Assembly: GCA_003157315.1 (NCBI GenBank)
Contig: PMJE01000292.1
Location: 2,637-14,264 of the forward strand
Source: Myxococcales bacterium
Lineage (GTDB): Bacteria > Myxococcota > Polyangia > Fen-1088
Length of the DNA: 11,628 nt
Direction of reading: 5' to 3'
How positions within the stretch are numbered: position 1 is the first letter of the stretch; every line of letters begins with the position of its first letter. Of this stretch, positions 1-6,668 are shown one piece after another. The notes beneath the pieces were generated by a model. That model searched no databases. It had not been told where the DNA came from and saw nothing but the letters and a program-made list of their open reading frames with translations. The position numbers and the translations under genes were made by a program.

Positions 1-156
1 ATCGAGAATCTCTTTGGCATCTGCGATGCCTGCCGAAACGCAGGGTACAACCTCTGCATCAGCCAGTTGCTTGAGGGCTTCTTCTTTCGTCACGTGCGTA
101 TTTTGGCCCACCTGGGCGTGCAGGTCTAGCTGCTGCTTGCACTGGCACGAGCCCCT
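1..156 (-). CDS. possible N-terminal part of an unrecognised small protein, running off the left edge
   Basis: The minus strand is open from position 156 to the window edge, and the translation looks like a soluble protein (ending TKEEALKQLADAEVVPC and then SAGIADAKEILD). A Cys-x-Cys pair lies near the upstream end. There is no ATG; GTG codons at 111 and 93 are the possible starts, and neither has a clear ribosome binding site. The plus strand is also open over 1-129 in the same codon register, and there third positions are more GC-rich (about three quarters against a bit over half), which argues against the minus reading. I do not recognise a family. It could be the start of a real gene, the end of a plus-strand gene, or non-coding. 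Confidence 0.25.
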
Positions 157-265
157 TCAAGATCCCACGATAGCCGCAGAAGATCTTGGTCGTGGTCGTG
201 GCCGGAGCGATCCCTTTGGTTGCGGCCGCAAGGCTGCTCTAGGTTGTGATGTCTAACAAGACTGA
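157..265. other. short stretch without a callable gene, 3' of the amidase gene
   Basis: No convincing coding frame is seen here. A perfect 12-bp palindrome (TTGCGGCCGCAA, 220-231) is present but has no loop and no T-run, so it is a poor terminator candidate. Short Val- or Gly-Arg-rich readings exist on the plus strand, but they have no start with a ribosome binding site. Confidence 0.4.
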
Positions 266-2236
266 CTACCGCTCATTCGTGGGTGGCAGTTCGATAAGCG
301 GAATTTGGTCTTTGGGTTTGGGCGCAAGATCCACGCCGACCAGCGGCGGAAGTTGTAGCTCCTCCACCACGAACGCGGGTGGCTTGGTCCAGTCGTCGAG
401 CGGAACATGGGCCAGGCGTCGCGCCTCGATCCCGCCGTCGCTGATGCTGTCGCGTGGCCAGGGGATCTCGACCTGCGCGGTCTGCGCGGCCATGGCAAGC
501 AGAAAGGTGATGGGGTTGTACGAGTAGACGGTCTGGCTGGCGGGCAACCCGGCATGGATCGCCACGGCGTCGGTCAGGAAGACGTAGGGCTCGATGGCGG
601 CGGCCCAGATGCGCCGGCGGTCCTCCGCCGGGATCCCTGACAGCTCACGTAGTCCCATGAATTCGGCCAAGGTCGTGCGGCTGCCCCATTCATGGCGATG
701 TAAAATGACCAACCGACGCAGCGGCTGGCGTCGGTCGAGCTCGCTGCCATGGAACAGGCTGCGCAGCTCGTCCGCGTCGATCTGGGAATCGTTGTTCTTG
801 TCTGCCAGGGTCAGCAGCGCTGCCCGCCGCACGATGGGTCCATCGGTTGCAGCGTTCAGATAGTGGAAGCTCTTGACCAGAGCAGGCGGGGGCTTGTCAG
901 CGGTGAAGATCTCGAAATGCAGCTCAGGACCTTGTTCGGGTCCGCGCCTGACCGAGCCGAGCAATCCAACTTGGTCGCCCGCCTCGACCCGCTCATCGAG
1001 CAGGGTGATGGCACCGGATTCCAGCGCGGCCCGTTGCGCAGCCTTCTCAGGCTGCATCAGGCTCTTCATCCACGAAATCGGGTTCTCGTCGGAAAGCGCA
1101 GGCAGGGACAGGTGAAACAGTAGCGAGAAGAAGGTGAGTGGACGGCCATCCAACTCTACCTCGTGGCGCAAGAGCACGAATGAAGTGGAACTGCCGTCCT
1201 GCTCGGCACGGCGAGCGGCCACGATGCGGCCCCGCACCGGCGCCAAGACCGGGCTGCCGCGCAGCCCGCGCAGATGCACGCCCGAGTGCCACAGCCGGGC
1301 CGGTGCCAGCGGAAAGAACCCAGTGGCTCGCTCCTCGCTGGCAAAGAAGGCAGCCTTGCGCGCGGCCAGCAGCTCGTCGCGCGTGCGCGGCACTTCGGAA
1401 AATGCGCGCAGTTGGAGGGGAAAATACGACCCACGCAGGGCGCGCACCAGCCGATTCCAATCCAGCGCCCCGGGATCCCACTTCTGCTTCTGCAAGTCGA
1501 CATGCAGATGTCCCACGATGCCGTGGAACTCCAGCGGATGGGCCAGGGTTTGCAGGAACGGCTGGCCGTCGCGCTCAGGAATCACCGGCTTCATCTTGGG
1601 GAAAATGCGCAGCAAAGTCCGGCTCAGGCTCGCCAATGATTCGTATTGTTCGGGACGAAAGTCGTAGGCGTCGTAGCCGACCCCGTTGATTACAACTTGC
1701 CGCCGCGGCCGGGTGCGATACTCGGCGGGCAGCCGGCTCAGCTCGCTCGGCTGGTAACGCCCGCGGTTGCAGATCTCGACGCCCACCGAGATAGAGTTTT
1801 CCTGTTCGGCATGATAGGCGCGTTCGGCCAGATCCAGGGTCTGATAGATGGTGCCGTCGCTGTCGATCATGAAGTGCGCGGAAAGCCCGCAACCGCCGCT
1901 TGCGCGAACCCGGTTGTGCATCGACTTGAAGCACGAGCGCGAGTTCACGCACCCGTCGAAGTGCAGAACCAGCTGCGACACCACCCCCTGCAGATCCGCC
2001 ATGCTCCGGTGCGCGAGTCCGGCGCGGGTTCCGTAGCGCGCCCAGTCCGCATCACAGCAACCGCCGCTCTGCTCGATGCATCGCCTGTCGTAGCCATTGA
2101 ATCCCTGCTCATCGTTCCACAGCACCACCGTGCGTCCCAAATCGACCGGCTGGCCCGCCACCATGATGGCGGTGCCACGGCCGGCCCCGCCCGGCTGGGC
2201 TGCCAGCAGAAGAGCAACAGCAAAAAGCGTGGACAT
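266..2236 (-). CDS. secreted peptidoglycan hydrolase: Amidase_2-type domain, degenerate M23-like domain and EF-hand
   Basis: The 656-residue product is probably a periplasmic or secreted cell-wall enzyme. Residues 1-19 form a Sec signal peptide. Residues about 85-265 match the Amidase_2 (N-acetylmuramoyl-L-alanine amidase) fold: H92 in VLHFDG, E154 in VGVEICNRG, H243 in VGHLHVD and D254 in WDPG are the likely zinc ligands and catalytic Glu, so it should cut the lactyl-amide bond to the stem peptide. Residues about 305-445 resemble an M23/LytM domain, but the usual HxxxD is H317-x3-H321 and the usual HxH is E438-L-H440; H375 is kept. D479-E490 is a canonical EF-hand loop (D,N,D,Q,D,E at positions 1,3,5,7,9,12). 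Seven cysteines lie in the amidase part, which suits an oxidising compartment. No strong ribosome binding site precedes the ATG; the start is chosen for the signal peptide. The gene is divergent from the FHA pair. A role in wall remodelling for the T6SS is inference. Confidence 0.85.
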   Translation of the reverse strand: MSTLFAVALLLAAQPGGAGRGTAIMVAGQPVDLGRTVVLWNDEQGFNGYDRRCIEQSGGCCDADWARYGTRAGLAHRSMADLQGVVSQLVLHFDGCVNSRSCFKSMHNRVRASGGCGLSAHFMIDSDGTIYQTLDLAERAYHAEQENSISVGVEICNRGRYQPSELSRLPAEYRTRPRRQVVINGVGYDAYDFRPEQYESLASLSRTLLRIFPKMKPVIPERDGQPFLQTLAHPLEFHGIVGHLHVDLQKQKWDPGALDWNRLVRALRGSYFPLQLRAFSEVPRTRDELLAARKAAFFASEERATGFFPLAPARLWHSGVHLRGLRGSPVLAPVRGRIVAARRAEQDGSSTSFVLLRHEVELDGRPLTFFSLLFHLSLPALSDENPISWMKSLMQPEKAAQRAALESGAITLLDERVEAGDQVGLLGSVRRGPEQGPELHFEIFTADKPPPALVKSFHYLNAATDGPIVRRAALLTLADKNNDSQIDADELRSLFHGSELDRRQPLRRLVILHRHEWGSRTTLAEFMGLRELSGIPAEDRRRIWAAAIEPYVFLTDAVAIHAGLPASQTVYSYNPITFLLAMAAQTAQVEIPWPRDSISDGGIEARRLAHVPLDDWTKPPAFVVEELQLPPLVGVDLAPKPKDQIPLIELPPTNER

Positions 2237-2259
2237 GGCGTGTGGGGCGGAATCGCGGT

Positions 2260-2288
2260 TTGACCGGACCGGGCAGCAAACCTATCAT
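2260..2288 (+). promoter_or_regulatory. sigma-70-type promoter for the zinc-ribbon/FHA and vWA/FHA gene pair
   Basis: A -35 box TTGACC (2260-2265, 5 of 6 to consensus) and a -10 box TATCAT (2283-2288, 5 of 6) are separated by exactly 17 bp. Transcription would start near 2295, about six bases before the GTG at 2301. The downstream gene has no Shine-Dalgarno sequence, which fits a leaderless or nearly leaderless message. The promoter lies in the 64-bp gap shared with the divergent amidase gene, for which I see no comparable promoter. Confidence 0.55.
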
Positions 2289-2300
2289 CGCTGACTGCAC

Positions 2301-3017
2301 GTGTTCGACAAGCTGAAACAATGGCTGGCTGGCGCCGGCCTGCAGTCCCGCCCGCGACCCATGCGCTCCCGCCCGGTCGCTCGGAAGCAGGGGTCTGTGC
2401 GCCCGTCGCGGTCTGCACCCGGCCCTGTGGGCGCCCCCGGTGCCGCCAATTTTGACCGGGACCGGCCCGCTGCCTCGGCCAGGGCGGTCGAGCGCCCCTG
2501 TCCCAACTGCGGGCAGCCGATGCTGGCGGCGTGGGGATCGAGCTGTGGAAACTGTCGTGCGGGAATCGCCACTCCCAAGACGCTCAGCCTGTCAGCGCTG
2601 GTCGCGCCGGGTTCCGCCTCTGTCCCGGGGTTCAGCCTGGGCTGGTTGGTGGTTGTGCAATCGCCCGACGAGAAGCGAATCGGCTCGCTCATCCAGTTGG
2701 CCGCGCCAACCTCGGTGCTCAGCCGCGGTGTTCGCAGTCCGGCGCCCGACCAGGAGTGGTTCGACTTCGCCGATGAGTTCATGTCGTGTGGACATGCCAC
2801 TGTCCATCGTCCAGCCGGCGCCGATCGCAAGCAAGACTTTGCCATTCGCGACCGCATGGATCCCGGCCCATCGGCCAATGGCACCTTTGTCGATTCCCAC
2901 AAGCTTGGGCACGGTGAGATCGTCAAGCTCAGCGAAGGCGACATCGTGCGCGTGGGAACCACTGAAATGGTTTTCAAGTCGCTGTGGTTGCCGCCCGGTG
3001 GGCAGGGGCCGTCATGA
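2301..3017 (+). CDS. zinc-ribbon and FHA domain protein
   Basis: This 238-residue cytoplasmic protein has no signal peptide or membrane segment. Residues 15-62 are a basic, Pro/Ala-rich linker. C67-x2-C70 and C82-x2-C85 form a zinc ribbon. Residues about 113-227 form an FHA domain with recognisable phosphothreonine contacts: Arg in LSRG (142), Ser/His in MSCGHA (S162, H165) and N193-G194-T195, followed by the conserved GDIVRVG strand. FHA domains bind phosphothreonine peptides, and in T6SS loci they often serve kinase/phosphatase post-translational control. The GTG start gives MFDKLKQWL; no ribosome binding site is seen, consistent with the promoter placed just upstream. The stop overlaps the next start (ATGA), so the two genes are translationally coupled. 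No Hanks-type kinase is visible in the window. The partner is unknown. Confidence 0.85.
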   Translation: MFDKLKQWLAGAGLQSRPRPMRSRPVARKQGSVRPSRSAPGPVGAPGAANFDRDRPAASARAVERPCPNCGQPMLAAWGSSCGNCRAGIATPKTLSLSALVAPGSASVPGFSLGWLVVVQSPDEKRIGSLIQLAAPTSVLSRGVRSPAPDQEWFDFADEFMSCGHATVHRPAGADRKQDFAIRDRMDPGPSANGTFVDSHKLGHGEIVKLSEGDIVRVGTTEMVFKSLWLPPGGQGPS

Positions 3018-4849
3018 GGTGGGCTGGGATTTGGGTCGCCAGCTTGACGCTGGGGCTTGCCGCCAGCGCACGGGCAGGATCTACCTTCGTGGTCTCGCCG
3101 CCGGTCATCGATCGGGGAGAAATCACGTTTCTGCTGGGCGGGATCTCGGAAGAAGGGGCGACCCTGAGACCATCGTCGGTCGAGGCAGAACTCGACGGTG
3201 TGCCAGCGGCTCCGCCCCAGTCGTTGCAGGCCTTTGTCGATTTCGCCCAAAGCGCGGCCGAGGCCGACCCGAGGTGGAAGTCCCCTCTGGCGGTGGGGCT
3301 GGTCTATCTCTGGATCAAGGAAGTTCCCACCGCCGTGTCCGATGCGGTCTTGCAGGGCGTGACGGGGTTATTGCAGCGGCTGCCGGCACGCACCAGCGCG
3401 TACGCAACCTTGTACGGCCGCAAGCGGCAGCCCATTCCCAAGTTGAAGGCGTCTGATTTGGGCGCCACCTTGCACGACCTGGCCTTTCTCGGCGGTGACC
3501 GCCCCAATTTGGCCGAGGCCATCCGCCTTGACCTGAGGAACCTGCTCAGCGACGAGAGCCCCGGCAAGCTGCTGCTGGTCGTGACCGATGGTCGCGACTT
3601 CACCGATGCGACGGGCGAAGGCCCGGCCGATTTCTCCGTCCTGTCCAGCGAGATCGCCAGGGCCGGAGTCAGGTTGTTCCTGCTCTCGTTCCCAGCCTCG
3701 GACGCAGATGTTGAACAGAGCGCGAGCAACCTGGCTGACTTGGCCAGTGGTGTAAGCTTTCACCGAGCCGCCGAACAACCCCTGGAGTTGCAAAGCACCC
3801 TGGAGTCACTTGGACAAGCCATCGCGGACATGCGCCGCATGCGGTTGGAGGTCCCCTGGTCCTGGCGCATTTTCGGTGGGACCCACCGGCTTCGGCTCAA
3901 CCTCACGGCCGAGGGAAGACCACGGGCCATCGAGGCCGGCACCATCACTTTGCCGCCAGCCATTGGGTGGCTGCTTGGCTTTGCTGCGACTTTGGCGGGG
4001 TTGCTGGTTCTTCTGGCGGGCGTGCTGTTCTTGCGCAGCCGGCGCCCGCGTGGAGAGCCGTCGGTTTTCGCCGCCGTACATGACCTGATTGGCCGGGGCC
4101 TGTCCGCCGAGCGAGCCATGGTCGAGCTGACCAGGAGTTTTCCCGAAAGCCTGGCCGGCTTGACCATGGCGGATTCGTCCCTGCTTTCGGATCCACGCTA
4201 TCCACTATTGCAGACAAGGGCCGGACGCCGCCGCTTCGAGCAGATCGTCGCCCTGCTTCGCCGCAGCGACGATGCCTTGCTGGGTGATGACCTGGCGGTG
4301 GCCCTGGCTGAGGCCATCGCGGCCAAGACCCCGGCCCGGCAAGCCGCCTTGAGCATGGCAGCCCGTGTGCCCGAGGATCAACGGAGTGATTTCTTGCGAC
4401 TTGGGCTGGACAAGTTGGCTTCCCGCCTGCGCAAGGCAGGCGAACGTCATCCGATCTTGGCATCCCCACGGTCGCGGGGGGCGGCATTGGCCATCCAAGA
4501 CGAGCTTCGCAGTCAGATTGGCGCTGGCTTGGCAGTCGCCTGGCTGGTGCGCGCGGCAGGGCCAGGCCGTCGGGGCGAGAGCTTTCGCGTGGCTGCTGGC
4601 CGGTGCGTCCTGGGGCGCGGCCCGAGCTGCGCGATTCGCCTGGAGACGGACACGCGAGTGGCTGAACAGCATGCGGTGCTGAGCGAGACGCGCGGGGAGT
4701 TCGCCATCGAACCCCTGCAAGGTGACGTCAAGGTCGAGGATTTGCCGGTCCGATCACCTCAGCCACTCGGCGATGGGGACACCATAGAAATTGGCGGAAG
4801 CCGCCTCGTCTTCAAGTGCGTGACTACTCTTCCGACAGCCTATGGCTAG
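3014..4849 (+). CDS. membrane protein with periplasmic vWA-like domain and cytoplasmic degenerate FHA domain
   Basis: The ATG at 3014 overlaps the preceding stop (ATGA), follows a GGGG-containing site and begins a signal peptide (residues 1-22), so I prefer it to the GTG 30 bp upstream. The product is 611 residues. Residues about 90-260 resemble a von Willebrand A fold: the strand LLLVVTDGRDF carries the TDG Asp (about 192), and GGDRPNLAEAI matches the usual T/N-L helix start. The first MIDAS motif (DxSxS) is missing (LVYLWIKE stands there). A transmembrane helix at about 316-340 is followed by RSRRPR, which places the C-terminal half in the cytoplasm. Residues about 340-500 are helical and unrecognised. 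Residues about 515-601 are FHA-like: Arg 535 in LGRG is kept, but the usual Ser is Ala (RVAEQHA) and the NG turn is lost (QGDVKVE). P. aeruginosa PpkA also has a vWA domain outside the membrane, but this protein has no kinase. A sensor or scaffold role is inference. Confidence 0.85.
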   Translation: MRWAGIWVASLTLGLAASARAGSTFVVSPPVIDRGEITFLLGGISEEGATLRPSSVEAELDGVPAAPPQSLQAFVDFAQSAAEADPRWKSPLAVGLVYLWIKEVPTAVSDAVLQGVTGLLQRLPARTSAYATLYGRKRQPIPKLKASDLGATLHDLAFLGGDRPNLAEAIRLDLRNLLSDESPGKLLLVVTDGRDFTDATGEGPADFSVLSSEIARAGVRLFLLSFPASDADVEQSASNLADLASGVSFHRAAEQPLELQSTLESLGQAIADMRRMRLEVPWSWRIFGGTHRLRLNLTAEGRPRAIEAGTITLPPAIGWLLGFAATLAGLLVLLAGVLFLRSRRPRGEPSVFAAVHDLIGRGLSAERAMVELTRSFPESLAGLTMADSSLLSDPRYPLLQTRAGRRRFEQIVALLRRSDDALLGDDLAVALAEAIAAKTPARQAALSMAARVPEDQRSDFLRLGLDKLASRLRKAGERHPILASPRSRGAALAIQDELRSQIGAGLAVAWLVRAAGPGRRGESFRVAAGRCVLGRGPSCAIRLETDTRVAEQHAVLSETRGEFAIEPLQGDVKVEDLPVRSPQPLGDGDTIEIGGSRLVFKCVTTLPTAYG

Positions 4850-4860
4850 CCTATGGCTAG
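4839..4860. repeat. 11-bp tandem duplication CCTATGGCTAG
   Basis: Two identical head-to-tail copies lie at 4839-4849 and 4850-4860. The first copy ends with the TAG of the vWA/FHA gene. The second contains, on the other strand, the TAG of the Cys-rich lipoprotein gene (4857-4859). Confidence 0.95.
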
Positions 4861-4862
4861 CC
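4844..4862. terminator. compact hairpin covering both convergent stop codons
   Basis: GGCTAGCC (4844-4851), a TAT loop and a second GGCTAGCC (4855-4862) form a perfect 8-bp stem on either strand. Both stop codons of the convergent genes sit in the stem. There is no T-run on either side, so this would be a weak or atypical bidirectional terminator, or an mRNA 3'-end stabiliser. Confidence 0.35.
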
Positions 4863-6668
4863 GCCTGGGGCAGCCTCACAGGTGCCGCCCGCACCACAAT
4901 TCAAACCCGCACTGCATCCACCTGCACAGCACTGCTGTCCGTTGTCTCCGCAGGCTTCGCAGATCCGGCTAGTGCCAGCATCTGTGCGAGTGCAGACCAG
5001 CTTGCTTGCGGTGCAGAATCTGGGGCCCGTGGTGCCGCCGACCCTACAGCAGGGATCGCCGGAGGCACCACAGGAGCCGGCGTCACCAACGCAGGCCCCT
5101 GCCTGGCAAGTCCCGTTGCCGCCGGGGCAATCGGAGTCTGCCGCTATGCAAGTGCCATTAGCGCAGCAACCAGTGCCGGTGCAGGAATTGTCTGGACAGC
5201 AACCATTGCCTGCGATTCCACAGGTCTGGCAAATGTACGTTGCTCCGCCTCCATCGGTGCCCGCGATCTGAGTGCAGACTGCATCAGAGGCAGTGCAAGT
5301 GCGGTTTCCGCCGAACCCGCCGAACCCGCAACAGGGTTGGTCAACGGCGCCGCAAGCGATGCAAGTTGCTGTTCCACCCGAGCTTCCGCTGCAAGCAGTG
5401 CCAGCGGCTGTGCAAGTCCGGTTCGCGCCGGTTCCGCAGCAGGGTTGGTCAGGGCCACCGCAGGCGGTGCAAGTCGCCGCCGCCCCGGTTCCGCTGCAAG
5501 CCGTTCCAGCGGCTGTACAGCTCCCATTTGCGCAGCAGGGTTGGTCAAGGCCACCGCAGGCGGTGCAAGTCGTAGTTGTTCCGTCGCATGCCGTGCCAGC
5601 GGCTGTGCAGGTCCGGTTTCCGCCAATCCCGCAGCAGGGCTGGTCAAGGGCACCGCAAACGGTGCAAGTTGCCGTTCCACCTGTGGCTCCGGTACAAGCC
5701 GTGCCAGCGGCTGTGCAGGTGCGGTTTGTGCCGGACCCGCAGCAAGGCTCGCCAGTGGCACCACAGTGAACACAGCTCTGGGCTCCATCGCCGCCGCCGC
5801 AAACGACACCATTCGCCGTGCAGATGCCGCCACTGCAGCAGAGATCGCCCAAAGCACCACAGGATCCCGCATCCGACACGCAAGCGCCTTGTTCACACAC
5901 GCCGGCCCCACCCGAGCAAGCGCTGCCGGATGCGATGCACCGCCGGTTGCCCCCCGTGGTCCCGCAGCAACCTCCCTGGTCGCAAACCGAACCCGCACAG
6001 CAAGCCTGACCCGCGGCACCACAGGCGGCAGGTTGCGCGTCGCTGTTGGCGGGAGCGTCCTCGACCGGAGCATCCACCGCCGGAGCATCCACGGCCAAAG
6101 CATCCGTGGCCTCGGCGTCAGTAGCTGCGCCACCAGTCGCCAGTGTGTCTAGCCGTGAATCAGCAGCCGCGTCCCGGCCGCCAGCACCGCCCGCTCCGCC
6201 GGCGAGGTTTGTGTTTCCCGCCGCTCCGCCGGTTGGGTTTCCCGCCGCTCCGCCGGTTGGGTTCGTATTTCCGGCTGCACCGCCATTGGGGTTGGTCGTT
6301 CCGCCTGCTCCGCCGGCCGTCCCGCCGCCGGTCGCAATCGTCGTGCCGGCTGCTCCACCAGCGGCGGTGGTAGTTCCGCCTGCTCCGCCGGCCGTTTTAC
6401 CAGCCCCCCCGCCGGTCGCGGTCGTCGTGCCGGCTGCTCCACCAGTTCCCGCGGTGGTTCCAGCTGCTCCGCCCGTGCCTGCGGTCGCGCCGCCTGCTCC
6501 ACCAGTCCTGGCGGATGCTCCGCCGGTCGCGGCAGTTGTTCCTCCGGTTCCACTATCTTGCTGGGTGGGCGAATTAGAGCTGCTACACCCCAACGTCCCT
6601 AGCGCCAACATCGCGGCGCAAGCGAAGCACACCCGGTGAGCTGAGAAAGCCAGTTTCCTCTTTTCCAT
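4857..6668 (-). CDS. Gly-rich stalk and Cys-rich repeat lipoprotein of unknown function
   Basis: The ATG at 6668 follows a strong ribosome binding site (GGAGGA, 6-nt spacer), giving 603 residues; an in-frame ATG 36 bp upstream lacks this support. The signal peptide ends in a lipobox, LGTLGC, with the lipidated Cys at 28. Residues 40-163 are a Gly/Thr/Ala-rich stalk built from variations on TGGAAG, with Asn-Pro variants near its end. Residues 183-210 contain short Asp-Ala-Pro-type repeats. Residues 216-597 hold ten units starting with CGxxx(x)xCC (Cys at about 216, 270, 302, 338, 371, 403, 439, 483, 533 and 573); the middle units read CGxxDQPCC and recur every 32-36 residues. The repeat region has nearly 70 cysteines. 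Such a protein is expected to be disulfide-rich and exposed from the outer membrane. I do not recognise a named family. It converges on the vWA/FHA gene with a 7-bp gap, and a T6SS link is unproven. Confidence 0.85.
   Translation of the reverse strand: MEKRKLAFSAHRVCFACAAMLALGTLGCSSSNSPTQQDSGTGGTTAATGGASARTGGAGGATAGTGGAAGTTAGTGGAAGTTTATGGGAGKTAGGAGGTTTAAGGAAGTTIATGGGTAGGAGGTTNPNGGAAGNTNPTGGAAGNPTGGAAGNTNLAGGAGGAGGRDAAADSRLDTLATGGAATDAEATDALAVDAPAVDAPVEDAPANSDAQPAACGAAGQACCAGSVCDQGGCCGTTGGNRRCIASGSACSGGAGVCEQGACVSDAGSCGALGDLCCSGGICTANGVVCGGGDGAQSCVHCGATGEPCCGSGTNRTCTAAGTACTGATGGTATCTVCGALDQPCCGIGGNRTCTAAGTACDGTTTTCTACGGLDQPCCANGSCTAAGTACSGTGAAATCTACGGPDQPCCGTGANRTCTAAGTACSGSSGGTATCIACGAVDQPCCGFGGFGGNRTCTASDAVCTQIAGTDGGGATYICQTCGIAGNGCCPDNSCTGTGCCANGTCIAADSDCPGGNGTCQAGACVGDAGSCGASGDPCCRVGGTTGPRFCTASKLVCTRTDAGTSRICEACGDNGQQCCAGGCSAGLNCGAGGTCEAAPGG
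4878..6023 (-). repeat. degenerate tandem repeats encoding Cys-rich units, period about 96-108 bp in the core
   Basis: Inside the lipoprotein gene the coding DNA is itself repetitive. A stretch beginning GCAGCAGGGTTGGTCA (plus-strand sense) recurs at 5436 and 5532, exactly 96 bp or 32 codons apart, and related copies extend over roughly 5240-5770. The outer units are more diverged. The repeat is coding and in frame. Confidence 0.85.
6177..6551 (-). repeat. short in-frame repeats encoding the Gly/Thr/Ala-rich stalk
   Basis: This part of the lipoprotein gene contains a perfect 2 x 24-bp tandem repeat (6213-6236 and 6237-6260) and a 22-bp copy repeated 84 bp apart (6340-6361 and 6424-6445). Both spacings are multiples of three, so gain or loss of units would keep the frame and change stalk length. 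Confidence 0.85.

Noticed and set aside
220..231. Perfect palindrome TTGCGGCCGCAA as a terminator for the amidase gene
   Set aside because: No loop and no T-run; probably a chance GC-rich palindrome.
2285..3250. 321-codon minus-strand frame under the zinc-ribbon/FHA gene
   Set aside because: The plus strand has the zinc ribbon, FHA motifs and ATGA coupling; the minus reading shows no domain.
2440..3456. 338-codon plus-strand frame overlapping the FHA and vWA genes
   Set aside because: Arg/Ser-rich out-of-frame reading without domains, spanning the junction of two well-supported genes.
5240..5770. Regular repeats that could suggest a CRISPR array
   Set aside because: Period about 96-108 bp, copies diverged throughout, and in-frame coding for Cys-rich units; no conserved short repeat with unique spacers.
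4842..6152. 436-codon open frame on the plus strand, antisense to the lipoprotein gene
   Set aside because: It is Ala/Ser/Gly-rich without domains. The minus strand has a ribosome binding site, lipobox and regular Cys repeats, and the repetitive GC-rich DNA keeps the other strand open.
6046..6639. Pro/Ala-rich plus-strand frame resembling a PPAPP linker protein
   Set aside because: It is the reverse complement of the Gly-rich stalk repeats and has no ribosome binding site or domain.
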